The notes: a model not told the origin generated them from the letters alone. A DNA stretch of 37,073 nt from Streptomyces sp. Ru72 (GCF_002920635.1 NZ_PQSR01000074.1:1-37073), one strand, 5' to 3'; shown: positions 25,252 through 33,135, numbered from the stretch's first letter. Numbers and translations: made by a program.

Positions 25252-26246
25252 GCGAGCACCACCCGTCGGTCGGCCACCGCGTACAGGACGTCCGCGACGG
25301 CGTTGGCCACAACCACGAAGAAACCGATCACCAGGACCATGCCGACGACGACCGGCAGGTCGACGACCTTCACCGCCTGGACCAGTTCCTGTCCGATGCC
25401 GGGCAGTCCGAAGAGCGTCTCGGTGAGCACCGCGCCGCCGACGGCCGAACCGAAGGTGACGGCGTTCAGGGAGATGACGGACGCGAACGCCCCGCGCAGC
25501 GCGTGCCGCGCGATGACCGAGCGCTCGCCGACCCCGTAGGCGCGGAACGTCCTGATGTGGTCCTCGGCCAGCGTCTCCAGCATCGAGGCCCTGGTCAGGC
25601 GGGCGAAGTTGGCGGCTTCGATCAGGGCGAGCGAGAGCCAGGGCAGCAGCAGGTTCCACGCCCACTGCTCGGGATCGTCGGTGAAGCCGACGTACTGCGG
25701 GAACGGCAGCAGCTGGAGCTGACCGCAGATGACGATCATCAGGATCAGGCCGATGACGAACACGGGTGTGGCCACGCCGGCGAGCGTGATCGCAGTCAGC
25801 GCCCGCTCGGTGACCCTGCCGCGCCGCCAGGCGGACAGCACACCGGTGCCGACGCCCAGGAGCAGCCAGATCACCATCGCGCCGAGCACCAGCGAGAAGC
25901 TGACCGGCAGCTTCCCCAGGATGAGGTCGGTGACCTGCTGGTCGCTCTGGTACGACAGGCCGAGGCAGGGTGCCGGGCAGTGCTCCACGGACGTGCCCGT
26001 CGAGTAGTCCTGGCCGGCCAACAGGCCCTGGAGGAAGTGCCAGTAGCGCACGTACAGCGGGTCGTCGAGTTTCAGCTGCTGGGCGACCTGGTGCACCTGT
26101 TCCGGCGAGCAGCGCGGCCCGCAGGTGATCTGGGCGACGTTGCCCGGAGTGACGTAGAAGACGACGTAGATGATCACCGAGAGGGCGAGCAGGGTGACCA
26201 GCGCGCCGACGACCCGGCGCAGTACGAAACCGCCGAACCCGCTCAT
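25248..26246 (-). CDS. Peptide ABC transporter permease (DppB type)
   Basis: 332 residues with six expected membrane helices; the first is VGALVTLLALSVIIYVVFYV. A large extracytoplasmic loop (about 37-105) carries four cysteines, in ITCGPRCSP and HCPAPCLG, unusual enough to form two disulfides. The BPD_transp_1 coupling region EAANFARLTRASMLETLAEDHIRTFRAYG and FGLPGIGQELVQA are typical for DppB. It overlaps both neighbours by four bases (ATGA), so translation of the three membrane genes is coupled. It forms the channel together with the DppC-type permease. Confidence 0.93.
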   Translation of the reverse strand: MSGFGGFVLRRVVGALVTLLALSVIIYVVFYVTPGNVAQITCGPRCSPEQVHQVAQQLKLDDPLYVRYWHFLQGLLAGQDYSTGTSVEHCPAPCLGLSYQSDQQVTDLILGKLPVSFSLVLGAMVIWLLLGVGTGVLSAWRRGRVTERALTAITLAGVATPVFVIGLILMIVICGQLQLLPFPQYVGFTDDPEQWAWNLLLPWLSLALIEAANFARLTRASMLETLAEDHIRTFRAYGVGERSVIARHALRGAFASVISLNAVTFGSAVGGAVLTETLFGLPGIGQELVQAVKVVDLPVVVGMVLVIGFFVVVANAVADVLYAVADRRVVLA

Positions 26247-27268
26247 GCCCGCTCCTCCTTCCGGGCGGCCTCGTCCGCCCTGGCCTCCCGCTTGCGTCCG
26301 GTTCCGACACGCAGACGCGAGGCCGCGCGCGGGTCGAGCGCGGTGCGCACCCCGTCACCGAGGACGGTGAGCGCGAACACGGTCACGAAGAGCGCGCCCG
26401 CGGGCAGCAGCAGGTACTGCGGGGCGGCCTGGTACCAGACGTCGGCTGCGGTGAGCATCTGCCCCCACGACGGCGTCGGGGGCTTCACACCGACACCCAG
26501 GAAGGACAGGGCGGCCTCGACGGAGATGTTCTGCGGCACCAGGAGCGCGGCGTACGTGATGACGGGCGCGGCCAGGCCGGGCAGCAGCTCGCGGCGGGCG
26601 ATCCGGACGGTGCTCCAGCCGCTGAGCCGGGCGGCGGAGACGTAGTCGAGCCCCTTCAGGGTGAGGGTCTGGGCTCTCACCATCTTCGACAGCGTGCCCC
26701 AGCCGGAGACCAGGCCGACGATGAGCGCGACGAGCACGGGCCTCGGGAAGCTGCTCGGGACGATCGCCAGCAGCGCGAGCGCCATGATCATCAGCGGCAT
26801 GGAGATGAAGACGTCGGTGATCCGGCTCAAGATCAGGTCGACCCAGCGGTTGCCGAGTCCGGCCGCGATGCCCATGACGACACCGAGCAGGACCTGCACC
26901 ACCGTGGCGGCCAGTGCCACGCCGAGCGACACCCGAGCGCCGTACACGAGCCGTGCGAACAGGTCCCGTCCGGTCTGCGGTTCGACGCCGAGCCAGTGGT
27001 CGCCGCTCATGCCGCCGAACGGCCCTGTGGGGACGCCGCCGCGCGCCGAGTCGATGAGCGCCGGATGGTATGTGGTCGGGTCCTGGCCCTCGAGCGCGGT
27101 GAGCAGCGGCGCGGCGAGTGCGACCAGGACGAGCAGCGCGACGACGGCCGCCGCGACGAGGACGGCGCGCTGGGCGCGCAGCCGCCGCCAGAACAGACGG
27201 GCCCCCGAGGCCACCGGCACGGGTGTGTCCGTCCCGGCGGCCTCGACGGCGACAAGTGCCTCGCTCAC
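26243..27268 (-). CDS. Peptide ABC transporter permease (DppC type)
   Basis: 341 residues. The N-terminal OppC_N segment (FWRRLRAQRAVLVAAAVVALLVL) with the loop HWLGVEPQTGRDLFARLVYGARVSL is diagnostic for DppC/OppC. The EAA coupling motif is in VRAQTLTLKGLDYVSAARLSGWS and the C-terminal helix pair includes VEAALSFLGVGVKPPTPSWGQM. The order here is binding protein, DppC, DppB, whereas most operons have DppB first. It begins four bases after the binding-protein stop and ends in ATGA overlap with dppB. Confidence 0.93.
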   Translation of the reverse strand: MSEALVAVEAAGTDTPVPVASGARLFWRRLRAQRAVLVAAAVVALLVLVALAAPLLTALEGQDPTTYHPALIDSARGGVPTGPFGGMSGDHWLGVEPQTGRDLFARLVYGARVSLGVALAATVVQVLLGVVMGIAAGLGNRWVDLILSRITDVFISMPLMIMALALLAIVPSSFPRPVLVALIVGLVSGWGTLSKMVRAQTLTLKGLDYVSAARLSGWSTVRIARRELLPGLAAPVITYAALLVPQNISVEAALSFLGVGVKPPTPSWGQMLTAADVWYQAAPQYLLLPAGALFVTVFALTVLGDGVRTALDPRAASRLRVGTGRKREARADEAARKEERA

Positions 27269-27272
27269 GGCG

Positions 27273-28985
27273 CTACTTCACCGCGACCTGCGAGATGTCC
27301 AGAACACCGGTCCAGTCACTGATCACGATGTTCTTGACGTCCTTGCCGTACAGGCGCTTGTAGACCGGGTGGAACAGCGGCACGACCAGGGCCTGCTCGC
27401 CGATCCTCTTGTCCAGTGCGCCCCAGCGCTTCGCGGCCGCGTCGAGATCCGTCAACTTGTTGATCGCGTCGATCTCGGCATTGACTGACTTGTCGTTCAG
27501 CAGGCCGGTGTTGAAGTTCGCGCCGTCCTTGACGATCTGCCGGCCGTCGAAGATCGGGGCCAGGAAGGGGCCGCCGGAGGGCCAGTCGGCACCCCAGTGG
27601 GCCAGGAAGAAGCCGGGCTCGGTCCTGACGCTGTGGATCTTGTCCTTGTAGTCGTTGTTCTCCAGACCCTGCAGCTTGACGGTGATGCCGGCCTTCTTCA
27701 GCGCGTCCTGGACGGCGGTGGCGATCTCCGGGCTGGTCTCGAAGTTCTTGTCGTTGGAGTGCGTGAGGGTGATCGTGAGCCCGTTCGCGTAACCGGCCTC
27801 CTTCAGCAGCTCCTTGGCCTTGGCCGGGTCGCCGGTCGCCCCCGCCGGGAAGAGGTCGTACGGCGTGTAGCCGAAGGACTTCTGGTCGGGAAGGAAGGTG
27901 GTGGCGGGCTCGGCCAGCGAGGAGCCGCCCGCCGCGTTGATGACGGACGACCGGTCGATGGCGTACGAGATCGCCTGGCGCACCTTGACGTCGTCGAACG
28001 GCTTGATGGTCGGGTTGAACGCGATGTAGTTCGTGTAGCCGAAGTGGCCGGTGCCGACGCGGGAGGCCAGTTCCTTGTCGCCGGTCACCTTGGCCAGTTC
28101 GGCCGGGCCGAGGTTGGTGTCCGTGGTGACCGCGGCGGCGTCCGCACCCTGGGACGCGGACAGTCGCTGGTTGATCACCGAGGAGTCGAGCCCGGAGCGT
28201 ACGTCGATCCTGTCCGGGTAGGCCTTGCGCTGGTCGTCACCCGACCAGTACGTGTTGCGCTCCAGGACCAGCCGTTCGCCGTCGTTCTGGTTCTGGACGA
28301 CCTTGTAGGGGCCGGAGGAGATCGGGTGCTCCTCGTACTTCGTACCGGTGTCCTTGGCCTTCGGGACGGGCGTGAACTGGGTCTGTGTGGCCAGGTACGG
28401 GAACTCGCCCTCGGGCTTGTTCAGGTGGAAGACGATGGTCCGGCTGTCCGGGGTCTCGATCGCGTCGAGGCCCTTCTTGTCCTTGTACGGACCCTGGTAG
28501 TCCGCCGCGCCGACCAGCCAGTCCCTCAGGTAGGGGGCGCCGCCGGAGAGTTCGGGGGCGAAGGAGCGCTCGATGCCGTACTTGATGTCGGCCGAGGTGA
28601 TCGGCGTGCCGTCCTCGTACTTCAGGCCCGTCTTCAGGGTGTACGTCCACACGGTCGCGTCCTTGCTCGGGCGCCCGGTGTCGGTGGCGAGGTCCGGGAC
28701 GACCTTGGCCCCGGCGGCGCCGTTCGCGCGGTTGCGCGTGGTGAGCGTGCGGAAGACGAGGGAGGGGACGTTGCCGCCGCCGGAGGTGTACAGGCGGGCC
28801 GGGTCGAAGTCCTGCTGCGGATCGGAGTTCAGGACGGTCAGCGTGCCGCCCTTGTGCGGCGTGGAGTCGCCACCGGAAGCCTTGACACCGTTGTCCTTCG
28901 GCCCGCAGGCGGCGGCGCCCGCTGCCACGACCAGGCTGACGGATGCCGCTGCCACACGGCGCGCTATGACGGACGGTTGACGCAT
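27273..28985 (-). CDS. Peptide ABC transporter substrate-binding lipoprotein (SBP_bac_5)
   Basis: 570 residues. The signal peptide has RR (residues 9-10), a hydrophobic Ala/Val stretch and a relaxed lipobox AAAC with the lipidated Cys near 28; the RR could also suit Tat export. The body is a cluster C binding protein: GGTLTVLNSDPQQDFDPARLYTSG, YEDGTPITSADIKYGIERSF (SBP_bac_5 signature), VRQAISYAIDRSSVI and GFFLAHWGADWPSGG. It captures peptides or related solutes outside the cell. I chose ATG 28985 because the lipoprotein signal starts there; AGAGG is 11 bases upstream. The frame is open further upstream but that stretch is Arg-rich leader. First structural gene of the operon, preceded by a 30-codon leader ORF. 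Confidence 0.93.
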   Translation of the reverse strand: MRQPSVIARRVAAASVSLVVAAGAAACGPKDNGVKASGGDSTPHKGGTLTVLNSDPQQDFDPARLYTSGGGNVPSLVFRTLTTRNRANGAAGAKVVPDLATDTGRPSKDATVWTYTLKTGLKYEDGTPITSADIKYGIERSFAPELSGGAPYLRDWLVGAADYQGPYKDKKGLDAIETPDSRTIVFHLNKPEGEFPYLATQTQFTPVPKAKDTGTKYEEHPISSGPYKVVQNQNDGERLVLERNTYWSGDDQRKAYPDRIDVRSGLDSSVINQRLSASQGADAAAVTTDTNLGPAELAKVTGDKELASRVGTGHFGYTNYIAFNPTIKPFDDVKVRQAISYAIDRSSVINAAGGSSLAEPATTFLPDQKSFGYTPYDLFPAGATGDPAKAKELLKEAGYANGLTITLTHSNDKNFETSPEIATAVQDALKKAGITVKLQGLENNDYKDKIHSVRTEPGFFLAHWGADWPSGGPFLAPIFDGRQIVKDGANFNTGLLNDKSVNAEIDAINKLTDLDAAAKRWGALDKRIGEQALVVPLFHPVYKRLYGKDVKNIVISDWTGVLDISQVAVK

Positions 28986-29100
28986 CGGAATGACGACCTC
29001 TCGGGACTCGTCTCGCATGGCAAGACGGATTAGCGGAAATGTGAGACAGATCTGGTCGGACGTCTGCCTCGGCGCCGGGTCGTCGAACAAACGCGAACCG

Positions 29101-29116
29101 GTCGGCACATGCCGAC
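29101..29116 (-). promoter_or_regulatory. Inverted repeat in the transporter leader
   Basis: Perfect GTCGGC-ACAT-GCCGAC between the leader-ORF stop (29168) and the binding-protein start (28985). It could be an attenuator hairpin or a protein operator. No T-run follows, so termination by itself is doubtful. Confidence 0.45.
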
Positions 29117-29167
29117 GGGTCACGGAAGAGAGGGGAAGGTCGCGACGCGAACGCCTGAGGCGGGGCG

Positions 29168-29260
29168 TCAGCGACAGTGGATGTCGGCCACGCAGAGTGC
29201 GGTCACGCCGATGAGCGCCAGCTCGATGGCGGCGCGAAGGGAGGCGTGACGGGGCGACAT
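29168..29260 (-). CDS. 30-residue leader peptide, probably from a leaderless transcript
   Basis: An ATG at 29260 opens a 30-codon frame beginning MSPRHASLR, with a hydrophobic core (IELALIGVTALCV) and ending ADIHCR. About 86 percent of its third codon positions are G or C, as in real genes here. There is no Shine-Dalgarno, but a TTGACA-N17-CATATT promoter ends eight bases before the ATG, placing the transcription start at or within a base of the A. Streptomyces often translates such leaderless messages. Cys23 and Cys29 (with Arg30 last) recall cysteine-containing leader peptides upstream of sulfur or transport operons, though I do not recognise this exact family. It precedes the peptide-transporter operon by 182 bases; a regulatory (attenuation) role is inferred. 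Confidence 0.6.
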   Translation of the reverse strand: MSPRHASLRAAIELALIGVTALCVADIHCR

Positions 29261-29267
29261 GGGCAGC

Positions 29268-29296
29268 AATATGAACGAACTTTCCGCGTGTGTCAA
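29268..29296 (-). promoter_or_regulatory. Near-consensus housekeeping promoter of the transporter operon
   Basis: On the minus strand TTGACA (29296-29291) and CATATT (29273-29268) are separated by exactly 17 bases. The -35 is a perfect match and the -10 differs at one or two positions. Expected start of transcription is about 29260-29261, at the leader-ORF ATG. Confidence 0.8.
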
Positions 29297-29316
29297 TGTG
29301 ACGAGAGGTGCGCCCG

Positions 29317-30645
29317 TCAACTCCCGGGGTACGGCCAGGGGTTGGGACGGCAGTGGATTCCGTCATGATCGAGGAACTTGGTCTGCTGCTGCATGACCGG
29401 GGCGAGCTCGCCGTTCTTGTCGCAGGTCACATGGCCGTAGCCGAGGCGGTGGCCGACCTCGTGGTTGATCAGCATCTGACGGTAGGCGTGAATTGCGTCA
29501 CCGTACGTCGTCGAGCCCTGCGCCCAGCGATAGGCGTTGATCATCACGCGCTCGGTGGAGGCGGAGTCGCAGGAGACATTGTCCTCCGTGGTGTCGAGGC
29601 CCGACTTCGCGCACCAGGCGGCGGTGGTGCCGGGGCTGGCCAGCGTGATCACGAAGTCGGGCTTGCCGGAGTGGATGCGCTCGAAGGTGCGGGCGCCGTT
29701 GTGCGCCCAGCTGCGGTCGTCGTTGAGGGTCTTCTGCACGGCCTGGGCGAAGAGTTCGCCGTCCAGACCGAGGCCCTCCTCGATGTCCACGCGGTAGGTG
29801 TACTTCCGTCCGGTGCCGGGCGCCTTGGCGGTGCCGGGGACCGCGGAGAACGTGCCGGGTCCCTTCAGCGTGGCGCTGAGCGGGTACGTCCTGTCCATCG
29901 CCTGCTCGTACGTCAGCGGCGTCCCGCCGGGCGAGACGGAGACGGTGGGGTCGGCGCCGGTGACCGGGCCGGAGGTGTCACGGGCCTGGTCGGCGGCGGC
30001 CCGGGGCGGTACGGGGGCGCGATGCTGTCCGGCGAGGAACTGGCCGGCGACGACGACCGCGAGCACGGTGGTCACGGCGGCGGCCACGATCCCGGCGTAC
30101 GAGCGTCCCCTGCCGCCCCTGCCACGTGCGGCCTCACCGGTCCCGGTGGGCGGCGCGGTCTCCTCGGTCTGCGCGCCGGTCTCCTCCGCCTGCGCGCGGG
30201 AGTGGCGTTCGTCGCTCAGCGGTGCGTGCGGGGCCCCACCCGCGCGACGCGGTGTGAAGACGTCCTCGTCCTCGTCGAAGGCGTCGAGGTACTCCTGACG
30301 GGGGCCGGGCTGCGACCGCTGCCGCGGGATACGGGGCACGGCACCTCGGCGCGGCACGTCCTGGGCCGCGCCGGCCCTGAAGTCCCCCCAGGCGCCGCCG
30401 CCTTCGCGATGCTCGGGGTGACCACCGCGAGCCCGGTGGGCGCCGTCGGGAAGGCGGGGCACGCCGTGGGCGGGGGTGCCGTCGGCGAACCGCGGAACAC
30501 CTCGGCCGGGCGCCCCGTCGGCCGTACGACGCGAGTCGCCGACCGCCGCGTCCCGTGGCGAATCCTCCGCCGCGGATATGCCCGGCACCACCTCGGTGTC
30601 ACCGCTCGTCCTGTCGCCCCGCCCCTTGCGGCTGTGTCGTCCCAC
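29317..30645 (-). CDS. Membrane-anchored DUF3152 protein with metzincin zinc site
   Basis: 442 residues. Residues 1-178 are disordered, rich in Arg/Gly/Ala/Glu. One membrane helix follows (about 180-205, GIVAAAVTTVLAVVVAGQFL), then an extracellular domain. That domain has HEVGHRLGYGH at 395-405, the metzincin pattern HExxHxxGxxH, and a likely Met-turn in APVMQQQ about 15 residues later. Four cysteines in the domain could form disulfides. The topology (basic N-terminus inside) places the protease outside. The GTG at 30645 begins GRHSRKGRG; GAGG lies about 13 bases upstream and the upstream hydrolase stops eight bases earlier, so they form one operon. Matches Rv3207c in mycobacteria as I recall. 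Substrate unknown. Confidence 0.85.
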   Translation of the reverse strand: MGRHSRKGRGDRTSGDTEVVPGISAAEDSPRDAAVGDSRRTADGAPGRGVPRFADGTPAHGVPRLPDGAHRARGGHPEHREGGGAWGDFRAGAAQDVPRRGAVPRIPRQRSQPGPRQEYLDAFDEDEDVFTPRRAGGAPHAPLSDERHSRAQAEETGAQTEETAPPTGTGEAARGRGGRGRSYAGIVAAAVTTVLAVVVAGQFLAGQHRAPVPPRAAADQARDTSGPVTGADPTVSVSPGGTPLTYEQAMDRTYPLSATLKGPGTFSAVPGTAKAPGTGRKYTYRVDIEEGLGLDGELFAQAVQKTLNDDRSWAHNGARTFERIHSGKPDFVITLASPGTTAAWCAKSGLDTTEDNVSCDSASTERVMINAYRWAQGSTTYGDAIHAYRQMLINHEVGHRLGYGHVTCDKNGELAPVMQQQTKFLDHDGIHCRPNPWPYPGS

Positions 30646-30653
30646 GCCGCGTC

Positions 30654-31742
30654 TCAGCTCCTCGTGTCCGCCGTGCCGGTTTCGCCGCTCGCCGCGTCCT
30701 CCAGGGAGGTCCCGGTGTCCTGCGTGGAGGTCCCGGCGGAGTTCCCGCCGGCCGCCGCCGAACCCGCGCTCGCCGAGCGCCTGCCCGACTCGTCCGCGTC
30801 CGCGGCGAGTTCGCGGAACGCCGCGGCCACCACGTCCGGGTATTCCATCATCGCGACATGCCCCGCCTCGGGCAGGGTCAGCAGGCGGGAGTCGCGGAAG
30901 GCCCGGGCCGCGCGCTGGGCCATGCGGAACGACACCAACTGGTCCCGGCCGCCGTAGATGAGCAGTGTCGGGGCGAGGACCCGCTCCGCCTGGCGCCACA
31001 GCCCGTGCTGTCCGCCCAGCGTGTAGGCGTTCACGATCCCGCGGGCCGAGCGTGCCATCGCGTCCCAGAAGTAGGGCAGCCTCAGCCGCCGCTCCATCTC
31101 CTCCACCGCGTTGCGGAAGCCCTCCGGCGTGACCCGTCCGGGGTCGCCGTAGCACAGCGCCATGACCCCGCGGACGCGCTGTTCGGCCGTCCACTCCTTG
31201 GTGTACCGGGTGAACAGGGCGGCGACCCCGGGCAGCGCGAGCAGGCCCGTCGGGACGGCGCCCCGCTGGATGAGGATCTCGGGGAGCGCGGGCGAGACGA
31301 GCGTGAGCGTGCGCACGAGATCGGGGCGCACGGCGGCCACCCGCGTGGCGACGGCTCCGCCCATCGAGTTGCCGAACAGGTGCACAGGACCGCGTCCGGC
31401 CGCGTCGAGATAGCGGATGACCGCGCGCGCGTGCCCGGTGACGGAGTAGTTGCCGTCGTCCGGCGGCGGCGAGTCGCCGAAGCCCGGCAGATCGACGGCC
31501 TCCCCGTCGACGTGCCCGTCGAGCAGCGCCATCAGCGCCGACCAGTTCTGGGAGGAACCCCCGAGTCCGTGGACGTACAGCGCGGGCGGGAGCCCCTCGT
31601 GCCGCGGTGGTCTCGACCGTACCGTCAACGTGATCCCGGGCAGCGCCACCGACCTGAGCCGCTCGCCTTCCTCGACCCTGACGGGTGCCACCTTCGGGAG
31701 AACATTGGCGGCTGCGACGGACGGCAACTCGGTCGAAGACAT
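30654..31742 (-). CDS. Alpha/beta hydrolase
   Basis: 362 residues with a canonical single-domain fold: oxyanion loop VHGLGG (57-62), LPGFGDS, nucleophile elbow GNSMGG (S126), acid in YGGRDQLVS and His in EAGHVAMMEYP. There is no signal peptide, so it is cytoplasmic. The last 45 residues are a Ser/Ala/Gly/Thr low-complexity tail. An aryl or carboxylic ester hydrolase or a C-C hydrolase are both possible. The ATG at 31742 has no Shine-Dalgarno; a TAACAT element ends six bases before it, so the message could be leaderless. It is followed at eight bases by the DUF3152 gene. Confidence 0.88.
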   Translation of the reverse strand: MSSTELPSVAAANVLPKVAPVRVEEGERLRSVALPGITLTVRSRPPRHEGLPPALYVHGLGGSSQNWSALMALLDGHVDGEAVDLPGFGDSPPPDDGNYSVTGHARAVIRYLDAAGRGPVHLFGNSMGGAVATRVAAVRPDLVRTLTLVSPALPEILIQRGAVPTGLLALPGVAALFTRYTKEWTAEQRVRGVMALCYGDPGRVTPEGFRNAVEEMERRLRLPYFWDAMARSARGIVNAYTLGGQHGLWRQAERVLAPTLLIYGGRDQLVSFRMAQRAARAFRDSRLLTLPEAGHVAMMEYPDVVAAAFRELAADADESGRRSASAGSAAAGGNSAGTSTQDTGTSLEDAASGETGTADTRS

Positions 31743-31748
31743 GCGGCA

Positions 31749-31754
31749 ATGTTA
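31749..31754 (-). promoter_or_regulatory. Possible -10 element (TAACAT) for a leaderless hydrolase message
   Basis: TAACAT on the minus strand ends six bases before the ATG at 31742, the distance expected if transcription starts at the A. No good -35 is seen at 17 bases (CGAACC). Confidence 0.35.
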
Positions 31755-31949
31755 CGAGACGATCACGCAGTGGTTCGTGTGTTCGCTGTCACAACGGTTG
31801 CGGTCCGGGCGTCGAATCGGGTCGGGCGACGCCCGGCCCGAAGCGTTCCCCGCGCCGCACGCAGCCCCTCACCACACATAGCGTCCGGTTCCTGTGTCTC
31901 CTAGGCTCGTAGCAGGGCACCCGCATATGGACCCCGCCTCTTCAGGGAC

Positions 31950-31976
31950 GTTCCAGAAGTTCCAGGAGTTCTAGGA
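31950..31976 (+). repeat. Three tandem 9-bp repeats in the 5' leader of the acidic protein gene
   Basis: GTTCCAGAA, GTTCCAGGA and GTTCTAGGA follow each other without gaps. The last unit runs into the ribosome site GGAAGGGAG. The short period and closeness to the start suggest slippage or translational tuning; no known operator is claimed. Confidence 0.6.
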
Positions 31977-31988
31977 AGGGAGCCCATG

Positions 31989-32210
31989 ATGGCCGTAGAC
32001 CCCACTGATCCCGAGACGTTCGAGGACGAGGCGAACGACGCCGCCGAACTCGACGTGGAGGCCCCGGAGAACGACGCCGCCGAACAGCACGCCGCACTGG
32101 CCCCCGAGCGGGACGAGACACTGTCCGGGGACGACATCCTGCGCGCCAACGAGGCGGACCTCGCGGAGCAGGCGCGCATCGTCGCCCTGGACGAGGACGA
32201 CTACCGGTGA
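31989..32210 (+). CDS. Small acidic protein, conserved hypothetical
   Basis: 73 residues, very acidic (TDPETFEDEANDAAELDVEAPEND) and probably disordered for the first 40, ending in an amphipathic segment ILRANEADLAEQARIVALDEDDYR. Two adjacent ATGs (31986 and 31989) are possible; I chose the second because AAGGGAG then sits six bases upstream, the better spacing. I recall similar proteins in other streptomycetes at this locus but no function. It is divergent from the hydrolase/DUF3152 operon and 260 bases before the TetR gene. Confidence 0.75.
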   Translation: MAVDPTDPETFEDEANDAAELDVEAPENDAAEQHAALAPERDETLSGDDILRANEADLAEQARIVALDEDDYR

Positions 32211-32420
32211 GCGCTCGGAGGGTCGCCAGATCGGTGAGGTACGACGACCACGCCAGGTGAGGGAGCGAGTGCCCGTGGTGAGCGATCGCGATCCGTCATG
32301 CGGTTCCGGGGCGTCCGTTCGCCCGCCCTGCCCGTGTATGGCGCGTTCCGCACGGCTTTCGCCACCGTCCGGTCCGTGAAATTCTGCGCTCGCACCGCGC
32401 ACAGCAGGGTTACCGAAAAG

Positions 32421-32426
32421 TACGAT
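32421..32426 (+). promoter_or_regulatory. Possible -10 element (TACGAT) of the TetR gene
   Basis: TACGAT lies about 45 bases before the GTG at 32471, just after GTTACCGAAAAG. It resembles the streptomycete housekeeping -10. No clear -35 and no clear TetR operator palindrome were found. Confidence 0.35.
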
Positions 32427-32470
32427 GGCGGCGCGGCGCACACCGCATGTGGACGATTTTGGGAGGCGGC

Positions 32471-33115
32471 GTGACAGCCATCGAGCAGACAGAGGCGGCA
32501 CGCCCGCGAGGCACGCGCCTGCCGCGCCGTGCCCGACGGAACCAGCTGCTGGGCGCCGCGCAGGAAGTCTTCGTGGCGCAGGGCTACCACGCGGCCGCGA
32601 TGGACGACATCGCCGACCGCGCCGGCGTGAGCAAGCCGGTGCTCTACCAGCACTTCCCGGGCAAGCTCGACCTCTATCTGGCCCTGCTGGACCAGCACTG
32701 CGAGGCCCTGTTGCAGGCCGTGCGGAACGCGCTGGCGTCGACGACCGACAACAAGCAGCGCGTCCGGGCCACCATGGACGCGTACTTCGCGTACGTGGAG
32801 GACGACGGCGGTGCCTTCCGGCTGGTGTTCGAGTCCGACCTGACGAACGAGCCCGCCGTGCGCGAGCGCGTCGACAAGGTCACGATCGAATGCGCGGAGG
32901 CGATCTGTGACGTGATCGCCGAGGACACCGGTCTGTCGCGGGCCGAGTCGATGCTGCTGGCCTCGGGGCTCGGCGGCCTGGCCCAGGTGGTGGCGCGCTC
33001 CTGGCTGCACAGTGACCGCAGCGTGCCGCGCGACCAGGCGGTGCAGCTGCTGACGTCGCTGGCGTGGCGGGGCATCGCCGGCTTCCCTCTGCACGGGAGC
33101 GAACAGCACCACTGA
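32471..33115 (+). CDS. TetR family transcriptional regulator (positional match to mycobacterial FasR)
   Basis: 214 residues. The N-terminal helix-turn-helix is typical: RNQLLGAAQEVFVAQGYHAAAMDDIADRAGVSKPVLYQHFPGKLDLYLALL at about 22-70, followed by an all-helical ligand and dimer domain. The GTG at 32471 has GGGAGG four bases upstream; an in-frame ATG at 32447 has none. In mycobacteria the TetR gene next to DUF3107 (Rv3208/Rv3208A) is FasR, an acyl-effector-responsive activator of fatty-acid synthase genes; this gene has the same neighbour, but I cannot confirm the same targets because Streptomyces uses type II fatty-acid synthesis. Confidence 0.9.
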   Translation: MTAIEQTEAARPRGTRLPRRARRNQLLGAAQEVFVAQGYHAAAMDDIADRAGVSKPVLYQHFPGKLDLYLALLDQHCEALLQAVRNALASTTDNKQRVRATMDAYFAYVEDDGGAFRLVFESDLTNEPAVRERVDKVTIECAEAICDVIAEDTGLSRAESMLLASGLGGLAQVVARSWLHSDRSVPRDQAVQLLTSLAWRGIAGFPLHGSEQHH

Positions 33116-33135
33116 CCCCTCGGGGACCGATCGAC

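Noticed and set aside
31950..31976. TTCnnGAAnnTTC pattern resembling a eukaryotic heat-shock element
   Set aside because: It is a by-product of the 9-bp repeat and has no counterpart among bacterial heat-shock operators.
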